Position numbers and translations under genes: made by a program | Notes under the pieces: model-generated | The model's database searches: none | Told to the model about the DNA's origin: nothing | Seen by the model: only the letters and a program-made list of their open reading frames with translations | Assembly: GCF_901764995.1 (NCBI RefSeq) | Contig: NZ_CABFKI010000002.1 | Span: 62,001 to 126,000 of the forward strand | Direction: 5' to 3' | DNA from: Actinobacillus porcinus | GTDB taxonomy: Bacteria > Pseudomonadota > Gammaproteobacteria > Enterobacterales > Pasteurellaceae | DNA: 64,000 nucleotides | Shown: positions 9,768-19,487 of the stretch, piece by piece | Position numbering within the stretch: position 1 is the first letter of the stretch | Layout: every line of letters starts with the position of its first letter

Positions 9768-10349
9768 ATGAAAAAATGGTTAATCGCAATTATTGTTGCC
9801 GTTATCGTAGGCTTTACCTTAATGTCGAGTTATAACGGCTTAGTGAAAGCGGAAGAAGAAATTGATTCGGTTTGGGCAAATGTTGAAACCCAATATCAAC
9901 GCCGTTCAGATTTAATTCCAAACTTGGTAAGTACCGTTAAAGGACAAGCGAATTTTGAAAAAGAAACCTTAACGCAAGTAACAGAAGCGCGTGCCAAAGC
10001 GACACAAACGCAAATTAATCCAAGTAATATGACAGAAGAACAGCTTAACCAATTCCAACAAGCCCAAAATCAAGTGGGTTCGGCATTATCGCGTTTATTG
10101 GTTAGCGTAGAAAAATACCCTGATCTTAAAGCAGGTGAAGCATTTATGTCTTTGCAAGCCCAGTTAGAAGGAACTGAAAATCGTATCAATGTGGCACGAG
10201 ATAAATTCAACAGTGCGGCTAAAAATTACAATTCCTATATTCGTACTTTCCCAACGAAATTTGTCGCCTTGATCTTTGGTTTCAAAGAAAAGCCTTATTT
10301 TAAAGCGGTAGCCGGTGCAGAAAATGCGCCTAAAGTGAGCTTTGAATAA
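9768..10349 (+). CDS. lemA: LemA family membrane protein
   Basis: A 193-residue LemA-family protein: a single N-terminal membrane anchor (residues 4-22, WLIAIIVAVIVGFTLMSSY) and a long helical bundle that includes VWANVETQYQRRSDLIPNLV, the family's best conserved stretch. The reading frame is open further upstream to 9582, but that part runs through the ompA terminator and repeats; the ATG at 9768 has AAGGA 7 bases before it and gives the standard length. The two genes after it encode TPM-domain proteins, a combination found in many bacteria. The biochemical role of LemA is not known. Confidence 0.93.
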   Translation: MKKWLIAIIVAVIVGFTLMSSYNGLVKAEEEIDSVWANVETQYQRRSDLIPNLVSTVKGQANFEKETLTQVTEARAKATQTQINPSNMTEEQLNQFQQAQNQVGSALSRLLVSVEKYPDLKAGEAFMSLQAQLEGTENRINVARDKFNSAAKNYNSYIRTFPTKFVALIFGFKEKPYFKAVAGAENAPKVSFE

Positions 10350-10398
10350 AGCGACTTGTCAGGCAAAGTTAAAGTGGTAAAACCACTCTATGAGATAT

Positions 10399-10430
10399 AA
10401 CCGATCGCGCCCTAGGCGTTATCGGTTTTC
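10399..10430 (+). terminator. Hairpin between lemA and the TPM genes, possible attenuator
   Basis: AACCGAT (10399-10405) pairs with ATCGGTT (10421-10427), ending in TTTTC. It could lower read-through from lemA into the next two genes. A smaller hairpin, AGTGGTAAAACCACT, lies just before it. Confidence 0.5.
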
Positions 10431-10450
10431 AATGGAAAAAGAGAATCCCA

Positions 10451-10891
10451 ATGTCCTTATTTTCTAACGCAATACCCTTCGATAAAACCCAAATAGAGCA
10501 AGGGATTGATTTGCTAGAGCAAAAAACTTCCGCGGAATTACGGGTTTATATCGAGCCACGTGTACAAAACGCGCCTATTTTTCACCGCGCTTTACAGATT
10601 TTTAACGCCCTTGAAATGCAACAAACCCAATTACGAAATGGGGTGCTGATTTATATTGCTTACAAAGATCATCAATTAGCGATTATCGGGGATGAAGGCA
10701 TTCATCAATTTGTAGGCGATGCTTTTTGGCAACAGACACATCATATGATGGTGAATGAATTTAAACAAAATCGTTATACGGAAGCGGTTTTATTGGGCAT
10801 TGAACGGATCGGGGCAGAGTTGGCTAAGCATTTCCCGATTCAGGCAGATGATATCAATGAATTACCTAACGAGGTGATTATTCATGGCTAA
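10451..10891 (+). CDS. TPM-domain protein (small, cytosolic)
   Basis: A 146-residue protein made almost entirely of one TPM domain (residues about 10-130). The patterns AELRVYIEPR, NGVLIYIAYKDHQLAIIGDEGIH and YTEAVLLGIERIGAEL are those of the family. It has no signal peptide or membrane segment, unlike the next gene. TPM domains occur in thylakoid photosystem repair proteins and in bacterial membrane proteins beside LemA; a phosphatase activity has been reported for the plant member, but none can be inferred here. Its end overlaps the start of the next gene by 8 bases, so the two are translationally coupled. Confidence 0.85.
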   Translation: MSLFSNAIPFDKTQIEQGIDLLEQKTSAELRVYIEPRVQNAPIFHRALQIFNALEMQQTQLRNGVLIYIAYKDHQLAIIGDEGIHQFVGDAFWQQTHHMMVNEFKQNRYTEAVLLGIERIGAELAKHFPIQADDINELPNEVIIHG

Positions 10892-11681
10892 ATGGCTTAA
10901 AAGCGCGGTGGTTTTTTTCACGTTTTTTATTGCGAGCGTGGCAGTGGCAAAAGATTTCCCTGCGCCACCCAACCCCTTTCGTTATGTAAATGACTATACC
11001 CATACTCTCTCAACCAATGAAGTCAATTATCTTGAAAATAAGTTGCAGGACTATAGTCGCCAAACCAGCTCACAAATCGCCGTGGTGATCATTGGTTCAA
11101 CAGGGCAATATGCCATTGCGGATTATGCGTTCCAACTTGGCGATCAATGGGGCATTGGGCGGAAAAATTTGGATAATGGCGTGTTATTACTGGTTGCCAA
11201 AAATGATCGTAAGGTATTTATTGCCACAGGTTATGGACTAGAAGGCGCATTGCCTGATGCCCTATTGTCGCAAATTATCCGTAAGGTTATCTTACCGAAC
11301 TTTCGCTCAGGAAATTACGGAAATGGCATTAATCAAGCCTTAGATCATATTATTGCCGCAAGCCAAAAAGAATATGATGCCTTGCCTGCAGACGCCAAAG
11401 ATGAAGGCATCGATGATTACATTCCTTTTATTATGGTCTGTGTGTTCATTTTGTTTGTGTTATTTGGCGAAATAAGCTGGCGCGCGCCTTATGTGAGCCG
11501 TAGTCACTCTCATCAACATCTACAAAATGCCGCGATTCTTGCCGCTATGTTAGAACAAAGTCGCCGTAATCGTTATGGGAACGGTAATGGTGGTGGCTTT
11601 GGCGGCGGTTTTGGTGGCGGTGATAGTGGTGGTTTCGGTGGTGGTAGTTTTGGCGGCGGTGGTGCCGGCGGAAGCTGGTAA
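10884..11681 (+). CDS. YgcG-like TPM-domain membrane protein with glycine-rich tail
   Basis: A 265-residue exported membrane protein. The signal peptide (about residues 1-22, ending SVAVA) is followed by a TPM domain (about 28-155, with QIAVVIIGSTGQYAIADYA and NGVLLLVAKNDRKVFIATGYG). A membrane helix follows near 173-192 (IPFIMVCVFILFVLF), then a basic segment and a C-terminal tail of about 30 residues of Gly, Phe, Ser and Asp. This is the usual build of YgcG-type proteins. The TPM domain would lie in the periplasm. It overlaps the preceding TPM gene by 8 bases and belongs to a lemA-TPM-TPM cluster. The function is unknown. Confidence 0.88.
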   Translation: MAKWLKSAVVFFTFFIASVAVAKDFPAPPNPFRYVNDYTHTLSTNEVNYLENKLQDYSRQTSSQIAVVIIGSTGQYAIADYAFQLGDQWGIGRKNLDNGVLLLVAKNDRKVFIATGYGLEGALPDALLSQIIRKVILPNFRSGNYGNGINQALDHIIAASQKEYDALPADAKDEGIDDYIPFIMVCVFILFVLFGEISWRAPYVSRSHSHQHLQNAAILAAMLEQSRRNRYGNGNGGGFGGGFGGGDSGGFGGGSFGGGGAGGSW

Positions 11682-11765
11682 TAACTTATTAAATCACTAT
11701 GGTTTATCATGTAATTCTGTTACAATGACGCCGTATTTAATTATCGATTCAAAAAAGGAAAAACA

Positions 11766-12092
11766 ATGGAAACTTTAGAGAAAATCAAGAAACAAATTGC
11801 TGAAAACCCAATTTTAATTTACATGAAAGGTTCACCAAAATTACCATCATGCGGTTTTTCAGCGCGTGCAGCAGAAGCCTTAATTAACTGCCAAGTGCCG
11901 TTTGGTTATGTGGATATTTTGCAACATCCTGATATTCGTGCAGAATTACCAAAATTCGCCAACTGGCCAACATTCCCACAATTATGGGTTGAAGGAGAGT
12001 TAATCGGTGGTTGTGATATTATGCTGGAAATGGCGCAATCAGGCGAATTACAAAGCTTATTAAAAGAAGTGGCCACTCGTCATCCTGCTTAA
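11766..12092 (+). CDS. grxD: Monothiol glutaredoxin Grx4
   Basis: A 108-residue monothiol glutaredoxin with the CGFS motif at residues 29-32, the hallmark of the Grx4/Grx5 class that carries [2Fe-2S] clusters with BolA-type partners. Other family marks are ILIYMKGSPKLPSCG, the cis-proline in WPTFPQLWVEGELIGG, and CDIMLEM. The start has an AAAGGAAAAAC ribosome site. A possible -10 (TACAAT at 11721) lies 40 bases upstream. It is probably a single-gene unit. Confidence 0.96.
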   Translation: METLEKIKKQIAENPILIYMKGSPKLPSCGFSARAAEALINCQVPFGYVDILQHPDIRAELPKFANWPTFPQLWVEGELIGGCDIMLEMAQSGELQSLLKEVATRHPA

Positions 12093-12097
12093 ACATT

Positions 12098-12165
12098 CCG
12101 GCATGGCAGAGCCACTCAGATTGCTGACAAAGCGGTGTAATAGACAAAATAGTTGCTATTACACC
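12098..12165. repeat. Two palindromic intergenic repeats, with possible terminator
   Basis: At 12098-12113 stands part of the GGCATGGCAGAGCC element seen in full at 21.8 and 33.5 kb. At 12134-12165, GGTGTAATAG and CTATTACACC form a perfect 10-bp stem around a 12-base loop; the same palindrome occurs at 32412-32445 and, less perfectly, at 30559-30587. It lies between convergent genes and may serve as a terminator. Confidence 0.7.
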
Positions 12166-12198
12166 CCTTATAAGCACCAAACATCAACAAACCTTAGG

Positions 12199-12702
12199 TT
12201 ATTTCTTACGACATTCACCCAATATCCGTTTATTATTGACTTCATCCAATTGCTCAATTTTCATATAACGCTTTGTTACGTCCACAATTTTGAAATCCAG
12301 ACTGTCTGAAAGGTTGGTGTTTTGTTGCACTTCCTTAAACAGCGAATTTTCTGCTTGGCGTAATCGCGCATTTTGTTTTAATTGCTGTTCCGTTTCTTTT
12401 GAGTGCATACGCACCGCGTTACTTTGATTGGAACGCAGCGTCAGCATGTGATCTTTTAACGACCAATTTCCAATCTGCTTATATTCGTAAGTCCATTTTT
12501 TGTCAAAAATGATAATACCCGTGGTGACCATTTGACCGTCAGCGCGCAGATCTTGGTTAAAGGAATCAATTGCTTGTCCTTCTAAGTAAGGAATTTGGCA
12601 AAACCATTCGCCGACCACCGATTGCGGTGGAATAGGCGGATTGAGTATGGCAAGGGCATACTGACTGGCAAGAAGTGCGGTGGAAAATAAACCTGATTGC
12701 AT
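12199..12702 (-). CDS. Hypothetical exported protein translated after rluC
   Basis: A 167-residue protein I do not recognise. It begins with a hydrophobic stretch ([18 protein letters not shown]) that may be a signal peptide, followed by a segment with VVGEWFCQIPYLEG and RADGQMVTTGIIIF, which suggests a small beta-rich fold. The latter half is polar and helical with many Gln and Asn. Its ATG overlaps the rluC stop codon by one base (TAATG), so it is almost certainly translated by coupling and is a real gene. An uptake core lies near its start. A periplasmic location is an inference from the N-terminus. Confidence 0.7.
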   Translation of the reverse strand: MQSGLFSTALLASQYALAILNPPIPPQSVVGEWFCQIPYLEGQAIDSFNQDLRADGQMVTTGIIIFDKKWTYEYKQIGNWSLKDHMLTLRSNQSNAVRMHSKETEQQLKQNARLRQAENSLFKEVQQNTNLSDSLDFKIVDVTKRYMKIEQLDEVNNKRILGECRKK

Positions 12703-13661
12703 TATTTTGTCTCTCGTAATTTTTTCAAAATAGCTTTCATTTTCTCATCTAAAGGGGCATTCAACCGCAAGGTTTCCCCGGTTTTAGGGTGTTCAAAACG
12801 AATGCTCGCCGCGTGTAGAAATAAGCGATTAAGCCCTAAGGCACGCATTTCAGCATCAAAATCTTTATCGCCGTATTTATCGTCCAAGGCAATTGGATGA
12901 CCCGCGTGCAAGGTATGTACCCGAATTTGATGGGTTCGACCGGTCACCGGCGAAGCCTTCACTAAGGTTGCCGTTGGATAACGTTCTTCAATGGAAAAAC
13001 GTGTTTCAGACGGTTTACCTTCCGGGCTGACTTTAACAATGCGTTCGCCACTGGCTAATTCATTTTTGAGCAAGGGTGCTTGCACCACTTTAACATGGGA
13101 TTGCCATTGTCCGCGTACTAATGCCAAATAATCCTTTTGCACGGTTTTGATGCGTAATTGTTCATGCAAATGGCGCAAGGCGGAGCGTTTTTTGGCAACT
13201 AACAAAATGCCCGAAGTATCACGGTCTAAACGGTGAACGAGTTCTAAAAAACGTGCTTCGGGGCGTAAGGCACGCAAACCTTCAATCACGCCAAAACTCA
13301 AGCCACTGCCACCATGTACTGCAATGCCCGAGGGTTTATTAATCACTAACAAACAGTCATCTTCAAAAATAATTTGTTGCTCAAGGCTTGCCACTTTATT
13401 TAATTTGCTCGAAACAGGCGCTTGCGTTTTTTCCGACACACGCACAGGCGGCACGCGAACCACATCGCCGCATTGCAATTTATACTCAGGCTTAATTCGC
13501 CCTTTATTTACGCGCACTTCACCTTTGCGCACAATGCGATAAATTAAACTTTTGGGTACGCCTTTTAATTTAGCCAGAAGGTAATTATCAATGCGTTGTC
13601 CTGCTTCATCTTCAGAAATTTCAAGCATTTTTACCGCAGCGTTAATGATCTGTTCAGTCAT
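12702..13661 (-). CDS. rluC: 23S rRNA pseudouridine synthase RluC
   Basis: Converts uridines 955, 2504 and 2580 of 23S rRNA (E. coli numbering) to pseudouridine. It is 319 residues, the usual length. An S4 RNA-binding domain occupies about residues 20-70 ([20 protein letters not shown]). The catalytic RluA-family motif HRLDRDTSG is at 143-151 with Asp146 as the expected nucleophile. The divergent arrangement with rne is the same as in E. coli. RluC rather than RluD is favoured by this location and by the S4 domain sequence. A hypothetical gene overlaps its stop codon. Confidence 0.95.
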   Translation of the reverse strand: MTEQIINAAVKMLEISEDEAGQRIDNYLLAKLKGVPKSLIYRIVRKGEVRVNKGRIKPEYKLQCGDVVRVPPVRVSEKTQAPVSSKLNKVASLEQQIIFEDDCLLVINKPSGIAVHGGSGLSFGVIEGLRALRPEARFLELVHRLDRDTSGILLVAKKRSALRHLHEQLRIKTVQKDYLALVRGQWQSHVKVVQAPLLKNELASGERIVKVSPEGKPSETRFSIEERYPTATLVKASPVTGRTHQIRVHTLHAGHPIALDDKYGDKDFDAEMRALGLNRLFLHAASIRFEHPKTGETLRLNAPLDEKMKAILKKLRETK

Positions 13662-13735
13662 ATTTTATGAATGGGAAATAAAAAATTTGCGCAGAGTTTA
13701 GCACAGATTCGCTTCGATTTAAATTCTGAAATGCC

Positions 13736-14092
13736 TTGCGAAAATGGCGCATTTCGCCCATAATAGTGCGGATTTTTGCCTGCTAAAAGTGCGGTGACAA
13801 AAAACGCTGTTTTTGAGTCGCTAACGCCTGAAGAAAATAGGGCAAAATCAATGTGTTTTGTTAAATGGTTCATAAATGCAGTTTAGACGTAAGACGTTTA
13901 TTTTTAACAAAAAAAGACTGAGTTTCCCACTTTTTGCCAACTGATTTGGCAAGCTGTAATCAATGCGCCCAGCTAACGGATTGTCGTGAGGACAAGCTAT
14001 AGCGACAAACACGAGGTCGATTACGGTGAGATTTGAGTTCAAGTGCGGTTTAATTCGGTATCGTTTTAAGAAATAACAGAGAATTTTGACCA
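13736..14092 (+). promoter_or_regulatory. rne promoter and long 5' leader
   Basis: TTGCGA (13736-13741) and CATAAT (13759-13764), 17 bases apart, place the start near 13771, leaving a leader of about 320 bases. Within it TTGCCAA/TTGGCAA (13934-13952) and TTGTCG/CGACAA (13981-14008) can form stems. In E. coli the rne leader (about 360 bases) senses RNase E activity through conserved hairpins, so that the mRNA is cut when enzyme is plentiful. The size and position here suggest the same autoregulation; I did not match the hairpin sequence itself. No gene is supported in this gap. Confidence 0.6.
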
Positions 14093-16891
14093 ATGAAAAG
14101 AATGTTAATTAATGCAACTCAAAAAGAAGAGTTGCGCGTTGCGCTGGTAGACGGGCAACGTTTATTTGATTTGGATATTGAAAGTCCGGGTCACGAACAG
14201 AAAAAAGCAAACATCTACAAAGGAAAAATCACACGAGTTGAGCCAAGTCTTGAAGCGGCTTTCGTGGATTATGGTGCAGAGCGTCATGGTTTCTTACCGT
14301 TAAAAGAAATTGCGCGCGAGTATTTCCCGGCAGATTATGTGTACAACGGTCGCCCAAACATCAAAGATGTGATTAAAGAAGGGCAAGAAGTCATCGTTCA
14401 AGTGAACAAAGAAGAGCGCGGCAACAAAGGGGCGGCGTTAACGACTTTTGTTTCCTTAGCGGGCAGCTATTTGGTGATTATGCCGAACAACCCGAGAGCA
14501 GGTGGGATTTCCCGCCGTATCGAAGGTGATGAGCGTCTTGAGTTAAAAGAAGCTTTAAGTTCCTTGGAAGTGCCGGAAGGCGTGGGTTTAATTGTTCGTA
14601 CCGCCGGTGTGGGCAAATCCCCGGAAGAATTGCAATGGGACTTAAAAGTGTTGCTTCACCATTGGGAAGCCATTAAACAAGTGTCAGAAAGCCGTCCGGC
14701 ACCATTTTTAATTCACCAAGAAAGCGATGTGATTGTGCGTGCGATCCGCGATTACTTGCGCCGCGATATTGGTGAAATTTTGGTGGATAGCCCGAAAGTG
14801 TATGAAAAAGCGAAGGCGCACATTAAATTAGTTCGCCCGGATTTTATCAATCGCATTAAACTTTACCAAGGCGAAGTGCCGTTATTCAGCCATTATCAAA
14901 TCGAGTCGCAAATTGAGTCCGCTTTCCAACGCGAAGTGCGTTTGCCGTCAGGTGGCTCGATCGTTATTGATGTCACGGAAGCCTTAACCGCCATTGATAT
15001 TAACTCCGCACGTTCAACCCGCGGTGGCGATATCGAAGAAACGGCGTTAAATACGAACCTTGAAGCAGCGGATGAAATCGCGCGTCAATTGCGTTTACGT
15101 GACTTAGGCGGCTTAATCGTGATCGACTTTATCGATATGACCCCGGTTCGTCACCAACGTGAAGTAGAAAACCGTATGCGTGATGCAGTGCGTCAAGACC
15201 GTGCGCGTATTCAAATTAGCCGTATTTCACGTTTCGGTTTATTAGAAATGAGCCGTCAACGTTTAAGCCCATCCTTAGGGGAATCGTCAAGCCACGTTTG
15301 CCCACGCTGTCAAGGTACCGGTAAAGTACGTGACAACGAAAGTTTATCTTTATCGATTTTACGTTTAATTGAAGAAGAAGCCTTAAAAGAAAACACCAAA
15401 CAGGTGCAATGTATTGTGCCGGTTCAAATCGCGTCTTACTTACTCAATGAAAAACGCAAAGCCATTCGTAGCATTGAAAAACGCCATAATGTGGATGTGG
15501 TGGTGGCGCCAAATGAAGCCATGGAAACACCGCACTTTAGCGTTTTCCGTGTGCGTGACGGCGAAGATTTAAATGTATTAAGCTACAATTTAGCGAAATT
15601 ACACGAAACCCATGAAGAGTTATTCGCGGCAGAAGAAAGTTTAGTATCCCGTAATACGGATATGACGCCTGAAAGCGAACCTGAAGTAGCGGCATTGTCC
15701 ATGACCATTTCAGAAGCAGCGCCGGTTGTTGAGCCAAAAGTGGAAGCGAAACCGTCTTTATTGTCTCGTATTATTGCGGCAATTAAAGGCTTGTTTGTGT
15801 CTGAAACCAAACCGGAACCCAAAGCTAATACGCGTAATCGCAATAATCGCCGTAATAATGAACGCCGCACTAACCGCCGTTCACGCCCTGAGCGTAAATC
15901 TTCTGAAGATAACAACGCAGAGCGTGCAGACGTGCGTCAGGCTGAGCGCAATAACGAACGCGTGAATCGCCGCAATGCACGCAAAACGAGCTTGGCAGAT
16001 GAGGCGCTTGTGAATGAAATGGCATTGGAAAATGCAGTGGAAACACAAGAAGAAAAAGCGCCACGCCAACGCCGTGAACGCCGTGATTTGCGTAAAAAAG
16101 TGCGCCTTAACAACGAAGTGGCGAATATGGACAATGTTGACATGACGGAAGAAATGTCTGTGCTGGCAGAAAGCGCGGTGGAAACCGTAGCCGTTTCTGA
16201 GCCGGCGCAAAATAACCGCCGCGAACGCAATAATAGCCGCCGCACAGCGCGTCATTTACGCAATAATAACCAACGCCGCCGCCGTCACGAAAATGCATCG
16301 CCAATGCCGTTGGCTTTCGCTGCGGCATCGCCGGAATTAGCGAGCGGTAAAGTTTGGGTTGATTATAGTTATGTTCAAAAACAGAAAGAGAACGCGAATT
16401 TCTTATCTGTGGATGAATTGCTTGAACAACAATATCAACAAGATGGCAATGTGGAAGTGAACCTACCGGCATCGGCGATTGTTGAGAAAGCAGAAAGTCA
16501 TGTTCAACCATTGGGCTTGCTGACTCAGCCGGCCAACGAAGCGGTAGAGAAAAAAGTCCAAGAGTCGTTAGAGCGTTTAGATGCGGAACAACGTTTGTTA
16601 GAGCAACAAGCGCAAGCCGGCGCGGTAGTGGCTGAAGCAGAAAGCGCGGTTAAAAATCAGGTCGAATTTGAACGCACTTATCGCTTCACAGGTCGTTTGG
16701 GAACGTTCTCGGCTGTGCAACATACGCAAGCGCAAATGACCCTAGCCAAAGCGAGCGATGAAGTCCCTGAGCCGTTTAAGATCGTGGAATGGACAGAAAG
16801 CCGTTATTATTTCTACGGCAAAGGTGGAGCCGGTCATCATAGCGCCGTCAGCCACGTATTCAGCGAACCGACCAAAGCGCAAGCGGAGTAA
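14093..16891 (+). CDS. rne: Ribonuclease E
   Basis: The main endonuclease of mRNA decay and rRNA/tRNA processing, scaffold of the degradosome at the inner membrane. The catalytic half (about 1-520) holds the S1 domain ([21 protein letters not shown]), the DNase-I-like active site with IDINSARST and VIDFIDM, and the zinc-link CPRC at 403-406. An amphipathic helix near 553-570 ([15 protein letters not shown]) matches the membrane-targeting segment of E. coli RNase E. The rest is a disordered arginine- and asparagine-rich scaffold that ends in a conserved-looking tail. At 932 residues it is shorter than the E. coli protein (1061) but normal for this family. A strong terminator follows. Confidence 0.97.
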   Translation: MKRMLINATQKEELRVALVDGQRLFDLDIESPGHEQKKANIYKGKITRVEPSLEAAFVDYGAERHGFLPLKEIAREYFPADYVYNGRPNIKDVIKEGQEVIVQVNKEERGNKGAALTTFVSLAGSYLVIMPNNPRAGGISRRIEGDERLELKEALSSLEVPEGVGLIVRTAGVGKSPEELQWDLKVLLHHWEAIKQVSESRPAPFLIHQESDVIVRAIRDYLRRDIGEILVDSPKVYEKAKAHIKLVRPDFINRIKLYQGEVPLFSHYQIESQIESAFQREVRLPSGGSIVIDVTEALTAIDINSARSTRGGDIEETALNTNLEAADEIARQLRLRDLGGLIVIDFIDMTPVRHQREVENRMRDAVRQDRARIQISRISRFGLLEMSRQRLSPSLGESSSHVCPRCQGTGKVRDNESLSLSILRLIEEEALKENTKQVQCIVPVQIASYLLNEKRKAIRSIEKRHNVDVVVAPNEAMETPHFSVFRVRDGEDLNVLSYNLAKLHETHEELFAAEESLVSRNTDMTPESEPEVAALSMTISEAAPVVEPKVEAKPSLLSRIIAAIKGLFVSETKPEPKANTRNRNNRRNNERRTNRRSRPERKSSEDNNAERADVRQAERNNERVNRRNARKTSLADEALVNEMALENAVETQEEKAPRQRRERRDLRKKVRLNNEVANMDNVDMTEEMSVLAESAVETVAVSEPAQNNRRERNNSRRTARHLRNNNQRRRRHENASPMPLAFAAASPELASGKVWVDYSYVQKQKENANFLSVDELLEQQYQQDGNVEVNLPASAIVEKAESHVQPLGLLTQPANEAVEKKVQESLERLDAEQRLLEQQAQAGAVVAEAESAVKNQVEFERTYRFTGRLGTFSAVQHTQAQMTLAKASDEVPEPFKIVEWTESRYYFYGKGGAGHHSAVSHVFSEPTKAQAE

Positions 16892-16910
16892 GGGTTGAGT
16901 TGATAAAATA

Positions 16911-16950
16911 AAACCTAGCACGAGCTGATCAAACCGTGCTAGGTTTTTTA
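16911..16950 (+). terminator. rne terminator
   Basis: A perfect 12-bp stem, AAACCTAGCACG (16911-16922) with CGTGCTAGGTTT (16935-16946), followed by T residues, 19 bases after the rne stop. The convergent gene at 16990 may share it. Confidence 0.92.
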
Positions 16951-16989
16951 ATCCCTACATGCTGGGCTGAAAAAAGCGATATTGTATCA

Positions 16990-18267
16990 TTAACATTCAT
17001 CTAATGCGGCATAAAACAATTTTAAGCTCATCGCAATTTTTTCAGATAAATCCTCATCATTGATAAAAGCGGAAAATAAAACAATCCTATTGTTTCGCTG
17101 AATAAACTGAGAATTGCGCAAGAAAATCTCTTGCCAATCATCACCGTTACCATAGCGTTCAAACGTTTCACAGCGAATACATTCATTTTCAATACTAAAA
17201 TCCAGTGCAAACGTACGGTTATTTTTCACAAAATCAATAACAAAAACTCTATCTTCATAAACCCATATTTTAGTAGGTTTAATATAATTTTCTAATTCTG
17301 AATACACTTTATCTTTAATTAAAGTTAAAGTGTAAAAAGTTGATATTTTATTAGTCAATTTCTCTTGTATGTAATGAGCAACATTTTGTCCGATTTGGGC
17401 AGACAGAAAAGAAATATCGTTTCGTTCAACAAATAATGAATGGAAAGGATTTTCTTTATTTAATAAGGAAATTATATCTCTACTTAATTTTTCTGTTACA
17501 AAGGGTAAAGACCGAGCAGGGTGAATAACTTGATTTTCTAATTCAAAGCCTTTATCAATGGGCAAAGAAAAAACGTTATGATAACTAAAACAATGATAAG
17601 AAGTTGGGAAAATATCATTAAGAGATTTTATAGAGAGACCTTCACGGACTAGTGTTGTTGCGACAAGGACTTCATCATTAGGGAAATGAATTCCTACTGG
17701 GTTGTTGTCGTGGCTAAATGCTTGTCTTTTTTTGTAAATTTCAGAAATGCGTTTACGCTCTGTATAGCAGACTTCAACGGCTTTATGAGAAAGACGGGTT
17801 AAGGGAAATAAACAACCGTAGGGCGTTGTGTCAATTAGCGTTGCCGGCTTGTACCAATAGTGATCTTCAGCGAGTTGCTTATAATCTGAGAGCAATGCGG
17901 CTTCTTGATAGCTTTCTGTTTTGTCGAAAAAATCGTTTAAATTAGAAAATGAAAAAACAACATCCGGTTCAATTAACCAATAAAAATCCGCTTTTACTTG
18001 TTCTTCAAAAGCATAATAAAAATAGTCACCACAAAGCCAACCCAAACCGCGATTGAAATGATTGTAATTTAATAAATTTTTACGCTCTAAAAATGCTTCA
18101 TTCCAATTAATTTTTTGTATGAAATTAGGGGTAAGAACTTCACCTTTCATTTCATCTGCAATAACAAAAATATGTTCTTTGGGGAATGCTTTTAATAACG
18201 TTGAATATAATTTTTCTTCAGCTTGTCCCCAGCAGTGGGTTCTAATGCCAATAACTTGTTTTATCAT
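16990..18267 (-). CDS. Uncharacterised protein, GT-A glycosyltransferase-like
   Basis: A 425-residue cytosolic protein that I do not assign to a named family. The N-terminus (IGIRTHCWGQAEEKLYSTLL) looks like the first strand and helix of a nucleotide-sugar-binding fold. ADFYWLIEPDVVFSF (about residues 93-107) resembles the strand ending in an acidic, metal-binding DXD-like motif, and GIHFPNDEVLVATTLV (about 192-207) resembles the acceptor-side segment of GT-A enzymes. The C-terminal third is charged and lacks clear marks. The coding sequence is visibly more AT-rich than its neighbours, has no strong ribosome site, and sits alone between rne and apbC, all of which suggest later acquisition. 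A glycosyltransferase role is an inference from motifs only. Confidence 0.6.
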   Translation of the reverse strand: MIKQVIGIRTHCWGQAEEKLYSTLLKAFPKEHIFVIADEMKGEVLTPNFIQKINWNEAFLERKNLLNYNHFNRGLGWLCGDYFYYAFEEQVKADFYWLIEPDVVFSFSNLNDFFDKTESYQEAALLSDYKQLAEDHYWYKPATLIDTTPYGCLFPLTRLSHKAVEVCYTERKRISEIYKKRQAFSHDNNPVGIHFPNDEVLVATTLVREGLSIKSLNDIFPTSYHCFSYHNVFSLPIDKGFELENQVIHPARSLPFVTEKLSRDIISLLNKENPFHSLFVERNDISFLSAQIGQNVAHYIQEKLTNKISTFYTLTLIKDKVYSELENYIKPTKIWVYEDRVFVIDFVKNNRTFALDFSIENECIRCETFERYGNGDDWQEIFLRNSQFIQRNNRIVLFSAFINDEDLSEKIAMSLKLFYAALDEC

Positions 18268-18320
18268 CGTTTGAACGTTTTTATAATAGGTAATATAAAT
18301 TATAGGGATTTTTTACTATC

Positions 18321-18346
18321 AAATTCAACCCCAAAGGGGCTGAATT
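18321..18346. repeat. Palindrome with CCCCAAAGGGG core
   Basis: AAATTCA-CCCC, loop AAA, GGGG-TGAATTT (18321-18346), between apbC and the upstream gene. The CCCC/GGGG core is the same as in the palindromes at 21880-21896 and 33468-33484. It may help end apbC transcription. Confidence 0.6.
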
Positions 18347-18374
18347 TAATAAGTCTGGTCGCGTTTATCGTAAA

Positions 18375-19487
18375 TTACTTCACTTCCCGAAACATAATTT
18401 CCCCGGGGATAACCGACCCTTGCCAATATAATTCGCTGGCGACTTTTTCTGCTAATTGCAAATAAGCTTGACGGATTTCTTCGTTGGAATGAGAAACCAC
18501 CGTTGGGGTGCCTTTGTCCAAATCTTCACGTAAGCAAATGTGCAACGGCAATTGCCCTAAGACTTTTACGCTATATTTTTCCGCAATTTTTTCTGCGCCG
18601 CCTGTGCCGAAAATCGGTTCATGATGACCGCAGTTTGAGCAAATATGCATGGACATATTTTCCACAATTCCCAATACAGGCACAGAAACCCGTTCAAACA
18701 TCGAGATACCTTTCACGGCATCGAGTAACGCAATATCTTGCGGTGTCGTCACCACAATGGCACCGGTGACAGGAATTTGTTGCGACAACGTCAATTGAAT
18801 ATCGCCTGTGCCGGGTGGCATATCGATAACAAGATAATCTAATTCATTCCACAAGGTTTCATTGAGCAGTTGGCTCAACGCACTGCTTGCCATAGGCCCG
18901 CGCCAAATGGTGGCGTTATTGGCGTCCATTAAATAACCAATGGAATTGGTTTGTAAACCGTGGGCAATGACGGCGTTGATATGTTGATTATCCGGGGAAG
19001 TCGGGCGTTGATCCGCTGCACCAAGCATATGCGGTATGGATGGCCCATAAATATCCGCATCTAACAACCCCACTTTCGCCCCTTGTGCTTGTAAGGCGAG
19101 AGCAAGGTTAACGCTGGTGGTGGATTTCCCAACCCCCCCTTTGCCGGACGTAACGGCGATAATATTTTTTACCCCTTTAACAGCCGGATGATTATTGGCA
19201 CGTTTTAAGGTAGCGATTTGATAATGCAACGCCCATTTGATTTCTTTGGCATCTGCTGTCTGTAATAATGCAGGAGATAATGCCGCTTTGAGTTGTTCAA
19301 AGGCGGTATTCCACGCAAAAGGCATTTGCAGTTCAATGCGTAAAACATCCCCACCTTTTTCAATTTTTTTCACCGCACTTAAAGCAATTAAATCTTGTTG
19401 TAAGCTTGGGTGTTGAAACTGTTTGAAGATTTGCTCAAGTTGAGCTTGTTGATCAGCTTGAAGATTGGCTGAAAATTGGATAGACAT
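18375..19487 (-). CDS. apbC: Fe-S cluster carrier ATPase ApbC (Mrp)
   Basis: A ParA/MinD-type ATPase that binds and transfers iron-sulphur clusters to apoproteins in the cytosol. The 370-residue chain has an N-terminal MIP18-like domain (about 1-85) followed by the deviant Walker A GKGGVGKST at 115-123, the Walker B region YLVIDMPPGTGD, and the paired cysteines HICSNCGHH that hold the cluster. It is divergent from metG across 144 bases, as in E. coli (mrp-metG). A weak ribosome site AGGAAA precedes the ATG. Confidence 0.95.
   Translation of the reverse strand: MSIQFSANLQADQQAQLEQIFKQFQHPSLQQDLIALSAVKKIEKGGDVLRIELQMPFAWNTAFEQLKAALSPALLQTADAKEIKWALHYQIATLKRANNHPAVKGVKNIIAVTSGKGGVGKSTTSVNLALALQAQGAKVGLLDADIYGPSIPHMLGAADQRPTSPDNQHINAVIAHGLQTNSIGYLMDANNATIWRGPMASSALSQLLNETLWNELDYLVIDMPPGTGDIQLTLSQQIPVTGAIVVTTPQDIALLDAVKGISMFERVSVPVLGIVENMSMHICSNCGHHEPIFGTGGAEKIAEKYSVKVLGQLPLHICLREDLDKGTPTVVSHSNEEIRQAYLQLAEKVASELYWQGSVIPGEIMFREVK

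Noticed and set aside
15537-16511. Several minus-strand frames opposite the RNase E scaffold
   Set aside because: They arise from the biased codons of the Arg/Asn-rich tail. None has a ribosome site or family features.
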